Positions 8,477 to 16,453 of a DNA stretch of 64,000 nt are shown here, piece after piece; the first letter of the stretch is position 1, and each line of letters begins with the position of its first letter. Origin of the DNA: Paracoccus pantotrophus (GTDB taxonomy: Bacteria; Pseudomonadota; Alphaproteobacteria; Rhodobacterales; Rhodobacteraceae). A model generated the notes under the pieces. The model saw only the letters and a list, made by a program, of their open reading frames with translations. It had not been told where the DNA came from and ran no database searches. The translations under genes were made by a program, and so were the position numbers. The stretch spans positions 938,501 through 1,002,500 of the forward strand of contig NZ_CP044426.1 in assembly GCF_008824185.1 (NCBI RefSeq). Direction: 5' to 3'.

Positions 8477-10363
8477 TCAGTTTCCTGCCGGTTGCTGCGG
8501 GGCCGTCAGACCCGGCGGCGGACCGGAAAGGCCGCCCAGCCCACCCAGGTCGGGCGCGGCGGGGGCTGGCGCCGTGGCGCCATCCGCCGGGGCGGGCGTA
8601 GCCGGAGCCGGGGTTGCGGGCGTGCCGAAATCCGGCGGACTGTCTAGCCCGCCCGGGGCGGGAATGCCGCCCGGCGCAGGGCCTCCGGGCGCGGCCGGCT
8701 GGCCGAAGGGATCGCCCAGACCGCCAAGCCCGCCCAGGCCCCCAAGCCCGCCGCCGCCCGAGGGGATCTCGATGCGGACATTCGAAGTGTCGACCACCGC
8801 GCCCTTGTAATGCATGACCAGCCCGGGGAAGGCCATGACGACGGCGACCATGACCAGCTGGATGCAGACATAGGGCACCGCGCCCCAATAGATCTGCCCG
8901 GTGGTCACCGGCTGCATCATCTGCCCGGTGACCTTGTCGCGATAGGGCGATTTCGGCGCCACCGAGCGCAGGAAGAACAGCGAGAAGCCGAAGGGCGGGT
9001 GCATGAAGCTGGTCTGCATGTTCACCCCCAGCAGTACGCCGAACCAGATCAGGTCGATGCCCATCGCCTGCGCCGCCGGGGCCAGCAGCGGCACGATGAT
9101 GAACGCGAGCTCGAAGAAGTCGAGGAAGAAGGCCAGCAAAAAGACCAGCACCGACACCGCGATCAGGAAGCCGTATTCGCCGCCGGGCAGCGAGGTCAGC
9201 AGATGTTCGACCCAGATATGCCCGTTCACGCCGTAGAAGGTCAGCGAGAACACCCGCGCCCCGATCAGGATGAACATGACAAAGGCCGACAGCCGCGTGG
9301 TCGCCAGCAGCGCCTGGCGGATCACGTCATAGCTGAGCCGGTTCTTGACCCCTGCCAGCAGCAGCGCGCCGACCGCGCCCATGGCCCCGCCCTCGGTCGG
9401 CGTGGCGATGCCCAGGAAGATCGTGCCCAGCACCAGGAAGATCAGCGCCAGCGGCGGGATCAGCACGATGATGACCTGCTGCGCCAGCCGCGACATCAGG
9501 TTGATCCTCAGCGCCCGGTCCAGCAGCGCCAGCACATAGATCACGATCACTGCCAGCGCCGGCGCCAGGATGTCGGCATCGCGCCCATGCGTCGGGTAGA
9601 GCCAGCGGAAGGCCAGCCAGGCCCCGCCGACGGTCAGTGCCAGCGCCACGAAAAGCGAGGTCACGCCCGAGCCCAGCGTCCGCGCCTCTTTCGGCAGGGC
9701 CGGCAGGCTGCTCGGGCGGATCAGCGACATCACGAAGATGTAGGACAGGTAGATCCCGGTCAGCACCAGGCCGGGGATCAGCGCGCCCTTGTACATGTCG
9801 CCCACCGACCGGCCGAGCTGGTCGGCCAGCACGATCAGCACCAGCGAGGGCGGGATGATCTGCGCCAGCGTCCCCGAAGCGGCGATGGTGCCCGAGGCGA
9901 TGCGCCGGTCATAGCCATAGCGCAGCATGATCGGCAGCGAGATCAGCCCCATGGCGATGACCGAGGCCGCGACCACGCCGGTCGTCGCCGCCAGGAGCGC
10001 GCCGACGATGATCACCGCATAGGCCAGGCCGCCGCGGATCGGGCCGAAAAGCTGGCCCACCGTGTCCAGCAGATCCTCGGCCATGCCGGATTTCTCCAGC
10101 ACGATGCCCATGAAGGTGAAGAAGGGGATGGCCAGCAATGTCTCGTTCGACATCACCCCCCATAACCGCTCGGGCATGGCGTTCAGCAAGGGCCAGCTGA
10201 GGTTGATGTTGCCGCCCGACAGCGGCGCCAGTTCGACGCCGATGACGAAGAACAACAGCCCGTTCGCCGCCAGCGCGAAGGCCACCGGATAGCCGAAGAG
10301 CAGGAAGATCACCAGCGAGGCAAACATGATCGGCGCCATGTTCTGCGCGATGAAGACCATCAT
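8477..10363 (-). CDS. dctM: TRAP transporter large permease (DctM) with Gly/Pro-rich C-terminal tail
   Basis: Large membrane subunit of a TRAP transporter, carrying the sodium-coupled translocation path. The 628-residue protein has about a dozen hydrophobic helices and DctM family blocks (SNETLLAIPFFTFMGIVLEK, GTIAASGTLAQIIPPSLVLI, FFLDFFELAFIIVPLLAP). After the last helix (about residue 510) it carries an unusual tail of about 100 residues built from GGLGGLGG and PAP/APGG repeats, ending in TAPQQPAGN; ordinary DctM proteins stop near the last helix. Its start overlaps the dctQ stop by 4 bases. It probably works with the TakP-like protein encoded convergently. Confidence 0.92.
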   Translation of the reverse strand: MMVFIAQNMAPIMFASLVIFLLFGYPVAFALAANGLLFFVIGVELAPLSGGNINLSWPLLNAMPERLWGVMSNETLLAIPFFTFMGIVLEKSGMAEDLLDTVGQLFGPIRGGLAYAVIIVGALLAATTGVVAASVIAMGLISLPIMLRYGYDRRIASGTIAASGTLAQIIPPSLVLIVLADQLGRSVGDMYKGALIPGLVLTGIYLSYIFVMSLIRPSSLPALPKEARTLGSGVTSLFVALALTVGGAWLAFRWLYPTHGRDADILAPALAVIVIYVLALLDRALRINLMSRLAQQVIIVLIPPLALIFLVLGTIFLGIATPTEGGAMGAVGALLLAGVKNRLSYDVIRQALLATTRLSAFVMFILIGARVFSLTFYGVNGHIWVEHLLTSLPGGEYGFLIAVSVLVFLLAFFLDFFELAFIIVPLLAPAAQAMGIDLIWFGVLLGVNMQTSFMHPPFGFSLFFLRSVAPKSPYRDKVTGQMMQPVTTGQIYWGAVPYVCIQLVMVAVVMAFPGLVMHYKGAVVDTSNVRIEIPSGGGGLGGLGGLGGLGDPFGQPAAPGGPAPGGIPAPGGLDSPPDFGTPATPAPATPAPADGATAPAPAAPDLGGLGGLSGPPPGLTAPQQPAGN

Positions 10364-10983
10364 TTGCGAGTCTCCTCGCCCGGTTTCTCGTCCTCGATCG
10401 CCGCCTGCATCTCGCGCACCATGATGTCGCCCTCCATGGCGGCGGCCTCATGGGCCGAGACGAAGGGGGTGGGATCCTCGATCAGGCCGCGCATGACGGC
10501 GATCTTCTTGATGATCTCGGAAATGCCCTGGAAGAACAGCATGATGAAGCCGGCCAGCAACAGCATCTTGGCCGGCCACAGCACCAGCCCCCCGGCATTG
10601 GTCGAGACCTCGCCCCGGTAATAGGAGCGCATCGCCCAGGGGTAGAGATACCAGATCATCAGCGTGACGAAGGGCATCAGGAAGAACACATGCCCGATCA
10701 GGTCAATCCAGTGCTGCCGGCGCCGCCGCCAGAGGCCGTAGATGATGTCGATGCGGATATGCTCGTTCTCCTTCAGCGTATAGGCCGCGGCGCCCAGGAA
10801 GGCGGCGCCATAGAGATACCATTGCAACTCCAGCCAGGCATTGGACGAGGTGTTCAGCACCTTGCGGATGACTGCATTCCCGGCGCTGACCAGCACGGCG
10901 ACCAGGATCAGCCAGCTTGCGCTGCGGCCGATGGCCGAATTGACGCGGTCGATGCCGCGAGAAAGCCCCAGCAGGGCACCCAT
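10360..10983 (-). CDS. dctQ: TRAP transporter small permease (DctQ)
   Basis: Small four-helix membrane subunit of the TRAP transporter. The 207-residue protein shows the DctQ pattern: helix 1 ASWLILVAVLVSAGNAVIRK, then SSNAWLELQWYLYGAAFLGA, the loop ENEHIRIDI, HWIDLIGHVFFLMPFVTLMI and a fourth helix near WPAKMLLLAGFIMLFF. The charged tail has the sequence EKPGEETRK. I start at the ATG at 10981-10983 because GGGGGAGG sits just upstream; a TTG at 11001 overlaps that site and is unlikely. Co-transcribed with dctM. Confidence 0.92.
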   Translation of the reverse strand: MGALLGLSRGIDRVNSAIGRSASWLILVAVLVSAGNAVIRKVLNTSSNAWLELQWYLYGAAFLGAAAYTLKENEHIRIDIIYGLWRRRRQHWIDLIGHVFFLMPFVTLMIWYLYPWAMRSYYRGEVSTNAGGLVLWPAKMLLLAGFIMLFFQGISEIIKKIAVMRGLIEDPTPFVSAHEAAAMEGDIMVREMQAAIEDEKPGEETRK

Positions 10984-11119
10984 ATGAAAAACCTCCCCCA
11001 AAACTATGGCCGCCTCTTGCCGTGGCGGGCGGCGGATAATCCCGACCTTTCATGTAGCCGTTTGGTATGAGTGAAGTGCGAAAACCCGTCAAGAAAAAGG
11101 CGACGCGACGTAACGGCGC

Positions 11120-11887
11120 TTAGGCCAGGGCGGTCATGGCCACCAGCCCGGCCGCCTCGCCCGCCTGCTGCATGGCCCCCAGCACGTCTCCGGTCTGCCC
11201 GCCAAGCGCCCGCATGGCCCGGCGCGCCAGCCAGAACTGCGCCGCCGCCACCGCCGCGGCTGGCACCAGCCAGCCCGCCGCCGGATGCGGCAGGCAAAGC
11301 GCCGGCGGCAGCAACGCGGCGGCCCCCAGCACCAGGGCGGCGAGCATCGCGCCGCGCGTCGGCCGCCCGGCCGCATGGCCCAGCCCGTCGCGCCGCGCGG
11401 GCGGCATCAGCCCCAGCCCAAGCGCCATTCCCGCGCGCGAGGCCGCCGCCAGCCCGGCCAGGGCCGTCGCCGCCAGCCAGGGATCGCCCAGCAGCGCCGC
11501 AATCGCCGCCACCCGCAGCCCCGTGACCAGGACCAGCGCCAGCACGCCATAGCTGCCGATGCGGGAATCGCGCATGATCTCCAGCCGCCGCTCGCGGGTC
11601 GCACCGCCGCTGCCATCGGCGCAATCGGCCAGCCCGTCCTCGTGCAGCCCGCCGGTGGCCAGGATCATGGCGCCGACCGCCAGCAGCGCCGCGACCATCC
11701 CCGGCAGCCCGGCGAAGGACGCCAGCCCCAGCACGGCGGCACCGACCAGCCCGACCGCCAGCCCCACCAGCGGAAAGGCCCAGGCGGCCCGCGCCAGCGT
11801 CGGCGGCGAGGCGGGCAGAAGCCGCCCCACCGGCAGCCGGGTCAGCCAGACCAGTGCCAGCGCCGCCTCGGCCAGCAGCCTAGCCAA
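11120..11887 (-). CDS. cobS: Adenosylcobinamide-GDP ribazoletransferase (cobalamin synthase)
   Basis: Joins adenosylcobinamide-GDP to alpha-ribazole(-phosphate) in the membrane, the last assembly step of coenzyme B12 (also called cobV). Highly hydrophobic, with the family's conserved acidic motif GGLHEDGLADCADGSGG and the RRLEIMRDSRIGSYG block. The frame overlaps the end of cobT. I prefer the TTG at 11885-11887, which has GAGG about 6 bases upstream and gives 255 residues starting (M)ARLLAEAAL; a TTG at 11902 is the alternative. Last gene of cobU-cobT-cobS. The only B12-dependent enzyme seen in this window is the glutamate mutase at 33838-35793. Confidence 0.92.
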   Translation of the reverse strand: MARLLAEAALALVWLTRLPVGRLLPASPPTLARAAWAFPLVGLAVGLVGAAVLGLASFAGLPGMVAALLAVGAMILATGGLHEDGLADCADGSGGATRERRLEIMRDSRIGSYGVLALVLVTGLRVAAIAALLGDPWLAATALAGLAAASRAGMALGLGLMPPARRDGLGHAAGRPTRGAMLAALVLGAAALLPPALCLPHPAAGWLVPAAAVAAAQFWLARRAMRALGGQTGDVLGAMQQAGEAAGLVAMTALA

Positions 11888-12836
11888 TCCCGGCCTCGGC
11901 AAAAGTGGCCATGCCGTTGTGGCATTCCAGCGCCGCGCGCAGGATCATCAACGCCACCGCCGCGCCCGTGCCCTCGCCCAGGCGCATGTCCAGCGTCACC
12001 ACCGGCTTTTTCTGCATCACCGCGATCAGCCGGCGATGGCCCGGTTCGGCGCTTTCATGGCCGATCAGGCAATGGTCCAGCGCATTGCGGTCGTTGACCA
12101 GAAGCACGCCCGCCGCCGCCGAGCAGATGAAGCCGTCCAGGATCACCGGGATCCCCAACTCGCGCGCGCGGATCACCGCGCCGCAAATCGCCGCCTGCTC
12201 GCGCCCGCCATAGCTGCCCAGGATCGAGGCCGCCGTCGCCGCGCCCTTGTGGCGCCTGAGCCCGGCCTCGACGGCACGCAGCTTGTTGGCCAGAACCTCG
12301 TCATCAGCGCCGGTGCCGCGCCCGACCCAATCCTCGGCGCTGCCGCCGAAGGTCGCCGCCGCCAGCGCCGCCGCGACTGTGGAATTGCCGATCCCCATCT
12401 CGCCCAGCAGGATCACGTCGGCCTCGGGGTCGACGGCGTTCTTGCCGGTCTGGATGGCGGCGACCAACTCGTCGACCTCCATCGCCATGCCTTCGGTGAA
12501 ATCCCCGGTCGGCCGGTCCAGGTCCAGCGCGATCACCTGCAACCCGGCGCCGGCCAGCCGGCACAGCTGGTTGATCGCCGCGCCGCCCTGACGGAAATTC
12601 TCGACCATCTGGGCGGTGACTTCGACCGGGAACGGGTTCACGCCCTGCCGGGTGACGCCGTGATTGCCGGCAAAGACCAACGCCTGCGCGCGCTCGATCT
12701 TTGGCCGCTCGCGCCCCTGCCAGCCGGCCATGAACACCGCCAACTCCTCGAGCCGGCCCAGAGAGCCGGGGGGCTTGGTCAGCTGGTCCTGGCGGTCGCG
12801 GGCAGCTTGGGCGGCGGTTTGGTCGAACTCTTTCAC
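11880..12836 (-). CDS. cobT: Nicotinate-nucleotide:dimethylbenzimidazole phosphoribosyltransferase
   Basis: Makes alpha-ribazole phosphate, the lower-ligand nucleotide of cobalamin (cobU in Pseudomonas naming). The 318-residue protein carries the family motifs TKPPGSLGRLEELAV near the N-terminus, FAGNHGVTRQGVNPFP, LLGEMGIGNSTVAAAL and, near the C-terminus, LDMRLGEGTGAA; the last lies by the expected catalytic glutamate. Length is slightly short of the usual 340-350 residues but no domain is missing. Start overlaps the cobU stop by 4 bases (ATGA). Confidence 0.95.
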   Translation of the reverse strand: MKEFDQTAAQAARDRQDQLTKPPGSLGRLEELAVFMAGWQGRERPKIERAQALVFAGNHGVTRQGVNPFPVEVTAQMVENFRQGGAAINQLCRLAGAGLQVIALDLDRPTGDFTEGMAMEVDELVAAIQTGKNAVDPEADVILLGEMGIGNSTVAAALAAATFGGSAEDWVGRGTGADDEVLANKLRAVEAGLRRHKGAATAASILGSYGGREQAAICGAVIRARELGIPVILDGFICSAAAGVLLVNDRNALDHCLIGHESAEPGHRRLIAVMQKKPVVTLDMRLGEGTGAAVALMILRAALECHNGMATFAEAGIG

Positions 12837-13363
12837 GATGTCCCTCTTTGCGGTTTAAGGCGCAGCGGCAGGCCGCTGACGGCCATCCAGACCTCGTCGG
12901 CGATCGCGACCACGGCCTGGTTCATCCAGCCATGCTCGTCGCGGAAGCGGCGGGCAAGCGCGTTTTCGGGCACGATGCCCAGCCCCAGCTCGTTCGTCAC
13001 CAGCACCACCGGGTCCTGCTGGGCGTCCAGCGCCCGGCACAGGGCGCGGATATGCGGGTCGGGCTGGCCCTCGGCCATGAGATTGGACAGCCACAGCGTC
13101 AGGCAATCGACCAGCCGCACCCCCTGCCCGTCCGTTCGCGCCAGCGCGCCGGCCAGGTCGCGCGGCTCCTCGACCGTCTGCCAGCCGCTGCCGCGCCGGT
13201 CGCGATGCAGGCCGATGCGCTGCGTCATCTCGTCGTCCCAGGCCTCGGCCGTGGCGATGTAGATGCGCGTGCCCTCATGCGCGGCGGCAAGGCTTTCGGC
13301 CAGGGCGGACTTGCCCGAGCGGGCGCCGCCGGTGACCAGAGTGATGCGCGGGTGCTTGCTCAT
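12833..13363 (-). CDS. cobU: Bifunctional adenosylcobinamide kinase / guanylyltransferase
   Basis: Phosphorylates adenosylcobinamide and transfers GMP to it (cobP in Pseudomonas naming). The 176-residue protein has the P-loop GGARSGKS at residues 12-19, followed by IYIATAEAWDDEM, the histidine-containing IGLHRDRRG region where GMP is attached in this family, and DCLTLWLSNLM. First gene of the three-gene cobalamin assembly unit on the minus strand. I see no cobalamin riboswitch in the 116 bases upstream. Confidence 0.95.
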   Translation of the reverse strand: MSKHPRITLVTGGARSGKSALAESLAAAHEGTRIYIATAEAWDDEMTQRIGLHRDRRGSGWQTVEEPRDLAGALARTDGQGVRLVDCLTLWLSNLMAEGQPDPHIRALCRALDAQQDPVVLVTNELGLGIVPENALARRFRDEHGWMNQAVVAIADEVWMAVSGLPLRLKPQRGTS

Positions 13364-13479
13364 GACGCCGTTGTTTCACAAGGCCGGGCGCTGCGAAAGC
13401 CGGAAAGCGCCGCCAAAACGCCGCATTGCCTTGCAGGTTGCGGTTGCCTGGCGGGCCGCGGCCGGCGCAGCATGCCGCC

Positions 13480-13980
13480 ATGAAGATCGACCCGATTCGA
13501 GAAACCACCGACGAGGCCCGCGCCCTTGCCCGGCAATTGCTGGGGTGTGCGCGCCATGCCAGCCTGGGCACGCTCGACCCCGAAACGGGCGGGCCGCTGG
13601 TCACGCGCATTGCGCTGCAAACCGATGCGGATGGCGCGCCGCTCGCGCTGCTTTCGGGGCTTGCCGCGCATACGCGCGCGCTGGCGGCCGATCCGCGCGC
13701 CGGGCTGCTGATCGCCGCCGAGACCGCCAAGGGCGACGCCATGACCCATGCGCGGCTGTCGATCCTGGGCCGTGCCGCGCCGGTCGCGCCGGACGAGGCG
13801 CGCCGCGCCCGCTGGCTGGCGCGCGATCCCAAGGCCAAGGTCTATCTGGACCTGCCGGACTTCCGCTTCTGGCGGATCGAGCCGGTCTCGGCCCTGTTGA
13901 ACGCGGGCTTCGGCCAGGCGTTCCGGCTGCGACCTGCCGACCTGCTGGAACCGGACATGCCGAAACCCCCGGCAGAATGA
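13480..13980 (+). CDS. Pyridoxamine 5'-phosphate oxidase-like, FMN/heme-utilisation (HugZ-like) protein
   Basis: A 166-residue split-barrel flavin-binding fold protein. The segment CARHASLGTLDPETGGPLVT, then LLSGLAAHTRALAADPRAGL and RLSILGRAAPV, is the usual core of pyridoxamine-oxidase-like/HugZ proteins. YLDLPDFRFWRIEP is the conserved C-terminal block that lines the cofactor pocket. Such proteins often bind FMN or heme, but the substrate here is unknown. ATG 13480 is used; no strong ribosome site is visible. It is divergent from cobU and convergent with the beta-helix gene. Confidence 0.8.
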   Translation: MKIDPIRETTDEARALARQLLGCARHASLGTLDPETGGPLVTRIALQTDADGAPLALLSGLAAHTRALAADPRAGLLIAAETAKGDAMTHARLSILGRAAPVAPDEARRARWLARDPKAKVYLDLPDFRFWRIEPVSALLNAGFGQAFRLRPADLLEPDMPKPPAE

Positions 13981-13991
13981 TCCGCCGGGGG
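13966..13991. terminator. Possible terminator hairpin between convergent genes
   Basis: CCCCCGGC (13966-13973) pairs with GCCGGGGG (13984-13991) around a 10-base loop that contains the stop codon of the upstream gene. There is no T run, so this is a weak call. Confidence 0.4.
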
Positions 13992-14018
13992 CCAAGGGCT
14001 TGCGTTCTGGGCGCGCGC

Positions 14019-16313
14019 CTAGTCCGGGTTGTCCATGCGCAGCCGCAGGCTGACCGAGCCGCGCACCGCCGCGCCCCAGTTCAGCGCCACCTGTTGCCGC
14101 GTCGTTCCCTGCGCGGTCTGCACCCAGGGCATCTCGGCCACGCGGGCATTGGCGGCATTGGTGATCTGGCTGGTGGCAATGATCGACTGGACGTTGCGCA
14201 CCCAGCCATTGAAGGGCAGCGCCTGGTCCACCGTCACCAGCCAGCGGTTCGAGGCGCTGGCCTGGTTGTGCGCCACGTCGACCGGATTGGCGACATAGCT
14301 GTTCACGCCGTTGAACATGTTGCCCTGGAACTGGATGTTGCGCATGCGCTGATAGTTCAGGTCGGAGAATGTGGTGTCCACCTTCTCGATCCGGGCGATC
14401 TTGTTGAACAGCGACTTGAACACATTGCCCATCACCGCCAGCCCATGGATGAAATGGCCACTGCCATAGGGCTTGACCACCAGCCAGTTGAATCCCAGCG
14501 TCGTGTTCGAGGCCAGGAAGGTGTTGCCGGTGATCGTCAGCCCGCCAAAGGAATACTCGCCGCCGTCGAAATTCGGATAGGCGTCGTGTTCGTTCGTCCA
14601 CTCGATCGAGCAATTGTCGATATAGTTCCCGGTCACGGTCGTCTGCACATTGGTCTGGGTCAGCACCAGCCCGCCGAAACGCACGCCGTTCTGGGCATTG
14701 TCGCCCTGGAACCAATGGTTGCCCTCGATCATGTGGCCACCGCCGTTCATCACCGCGAAATGCGCGAAGCGGATGAAGCGGCTGTGGCGGATCTTGGCAT
14801 CGTTGTTGTTGACGTTCAGCGCGACGGTGGTGCGGTTCTGCGCCAGGTCGCCCATCTCGTTTGACAGGAACTCGCAGCGGTCCACCAGCATGCCCTGGCA
14901 GGCCGAGCCGATCGAGGTGATGCCGCGATCCCTGGGCCGGGTGAAATAGCAATCGCGGAAGCAGTTCATGTTGCCGGTCTTGGCCAGCATCACGCCGCTG
15001 GCATTGCCCTCCAGCAGGAATTCGATGTCGTCGAAGTTGAAGCGGCTCAGATGCTCCATCCCCGAGAAATCGAAGGCATAGCGATAGCGGCTGAAGCTAT
15101 AGCTGCGCGTCCCCGCCCCGCCGTAAAGCGGCAGCGACAGCGTCAGCGTCCCGGCGGCGACGTTCCGGGCCAGGACATAGACTTCACGCCCGACGCCGTT
15201 GCCGCTGACGCGGGCGCCGACCTCGATATTGGCGATATTGGCGACCGCCGAAAGCACCTGCGGCTGTGCCGGATTATAGGTCGCGGCCGATGTCACCACC
15301 CGCGTATCCCAGGCCGGGCCGGCCAAGATGCTGACCTGGCCGTTGGCGATGACGCGGCGGTTGGCAAAGCTGGTCATGCCCGGCACCGCATCGGCGATGG
15401 TGATCGGCTCGGACAGGTGCACGTTGCGGCCGCAGAGGTCCAGCACCGCATGGTCGGTAAAGCCCAGCAGCGCCTGAAGCGCGCGCTTCATCCCCTCGGT
15501 CTCGTCGCCGAAGGCGGCGGCATAGGTCGGAAAGTCGAAGCTGCGCATCAATGCCAGCCGCGCCGTGCGCGGCATGCTCAGCGTGCCGACGAATCGGACT
15601 GGCGAAGACAGGCTCAGGTCCGAGCCGATGCGATAGCTGCCCTCGGGCACCAGCACCTGCCGCCCGGCCGCGGCCTGGTCGGCGGCGATGAAGGCGGCGC
15701 GGTCGTCGGTGGTCCCGTCGCCCATGGCGCCGAAATCGCGCACGTCGACCCAGTCCAGCATTCCCGGCACGAAAGCCGCCGTCACGTCCTCGATCATCAC
15801 GCTCTCGATGCGGATCGAGCCGTTGTTGTCGCCGGTCAGGTCCAGGCCGAAATGGCCGAAGGTGGCGGCGCGTCCCCAGGCCATGTCCACGCCCTCGCGC
15901 CGGCCGGTGCCGACGATGGCCGAGACCTCGACCACCTGCCCATAGCCCGGCAGCGTGACCGAAGGGCCGGTCTGCGGCACGCCCGCCACGTTGTTGCCGG
16001 CGGCATTGCCGGCGAAGGCGGCGATGCGGACCTGGGGCAGGTTGCCCGCGACGGCCTTGACGCGCGCCGAGATGCGCAGATAGCTGCCGGGATTGATCGG
16101 CGTGCGCTGCATGTAGCGAACCTGCGTCACCGCCTCTTGCTTGAGGATTTCCAGGCAGCTGCCGAAATCCTCGTCCGCCGGCACGATGGCCGCGTTCGCC
16201 GCCCCCGCCCAGGTCGGTGATCCCGCCCTGCCATCCGTCCGGGACCACTGATCCAGGCCCAGCCGGAAGGCGCGCGGCATCAACGACTGGTTGCCGATAA
16301 TCGCAATGGTCAT
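14019..16313 (-). CDS. Right-handed beta-helix (pectate-lyase-superfamily) protein, spike-like
   Basis: A 764-residue protein with no signal peptide (starts MTIAIIGNQSLMPRAFRL). Residues 1-185 form a galactose-binding/jelly-roll-like N-terminal part. At about residue 193 comes DFGAMGDGTTDDRAAF, the hallmark of the pectate lyase superfamily domain found in phage tailspikes. This is followed by a long stretch rich in Asn and short strands (NVNNNDAKIRHSRFIRF, TTVTGNYIDNCSIEW, GLTITGNTFLASNT), which fits a right-handed parallel beta-helix. GGGGAG precedes the ATG. Absence of secretion signals and the tailspike-like architecture suggest a structural or polysaccharide-binding spike, possibly of a gene transfer agent or prophage, but no other phage gene is adjacent. 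A glycan-active enzyme is the alternative. Confidence 0.75.
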   Translation of the reverse strand: MTIAIIGNQSLMPRAFRLGLDQWSRTDGRAGSPTWAGAANAAIVPADEDFGSCLEILKQEAVTQVRYMQRTPINPGSYLRISARVKAVAGNLPQVRIAAFAGNAAGNNVAGVPQTGPSVTLPGYGQVVEVSAIVGTGRREGVDMAWGRAATFGHFGLDLTGDNNGSIRIESVMIEDVTAAFVPGMLDWVDVRDFGAMGDGTTDDRAAFIAADQAAAGRQVLVPEGSYRIGSDLSLSSPVRFVGTLSMPRTARLALMRSFDFPTYAAAFGDETEGMKRALQALLGFTDHAVLDLCGRNVHLSEPITIADAVPGMTSFANRRVIANGQVSILAGPAWDTRVVTSAATYNPAQPQVLSAVANIANIEVGARVSGNGVGREVYVLARNVAAGTLTLSLPLYGGAGTRSYSFSRYRYAFDFSGMEHLSRFNFDDIEFLLEGNASGVMLAKTGNMNCFRDCYFTRPRDRGITSIGSACQGMLVDRCEFLSNEMGDLAQNRTTVALNVNNNDAKIRHSRFIRFAHFAVMNGGGHMIEGNHWFQGDNAQNGVRFGGLVLTQTNVQTTVTGNYIDNCSIEWTNEHDAYPNFDGGEYSFGGLTITGNTFLASNTTLGFNWLVVKPYGSGHFIHGLAVMGNVFKSLFNKIARIEKVDTTFSDLNYQRMRNIQFQGNMFNGVNSYVANPVDVAHNQASASNRWLVTVDQALPFNGWVRNVQSIIATSQITNAANARVAEMPWVQTAQGTTRQQVALNWGAAVRGSVSLRLRMDNPD

Positions 16314-16386
16314 GCCAATTCTCCCCTAATCCAGAACGTGCAAGGCGGTTGCCCGCGCGGTCCGTCAGGAATTTGGCAATCTCGCG

Positions 16387-16402
16387 TTAACCGGTCGTTA
16401 AC
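16387..16402. promoter_or_regulatory. CtrA-type binding site
   Basis: TTAA (16387-16390), seven bases, then TTAAC (16398-16402) matches the CtrA consensus TTAA-N7-TTAAC exactly. Because the sequence is nearly palindromic it matches in both orientations. It lies about 75-90 bases upstream of the beta-helix gene start, between it and lysK. Confidence 0.6.
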
Positions 16403-16407
16403 CATGC

Positions 16408-16431
16408 GCGCGCGGCAACGAGGCCGCGCGC
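16408..16431 (-). terminator. GC-rich hairpin after lysK, weak terminator candidate
   Basis: GCGCGCGGC (16408-16416) and GCCGCGCGC (16423-16431) form a perfect 9-bp stem around a 6-base loop, 23 bases beyond the lysK stop on the minus strand. No T tract follows, so its role is uncertain. Confidence 0.35.
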
Positions 16432-16453
16432 AACATGAAATTCCCGCGCCGGT

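Noticed and set aside
13364..13479. Cobalamin riboswitch upstream of cobU
   Set aside because: Only 116 bases are available and I cannot find the B12-box or the conserved core.
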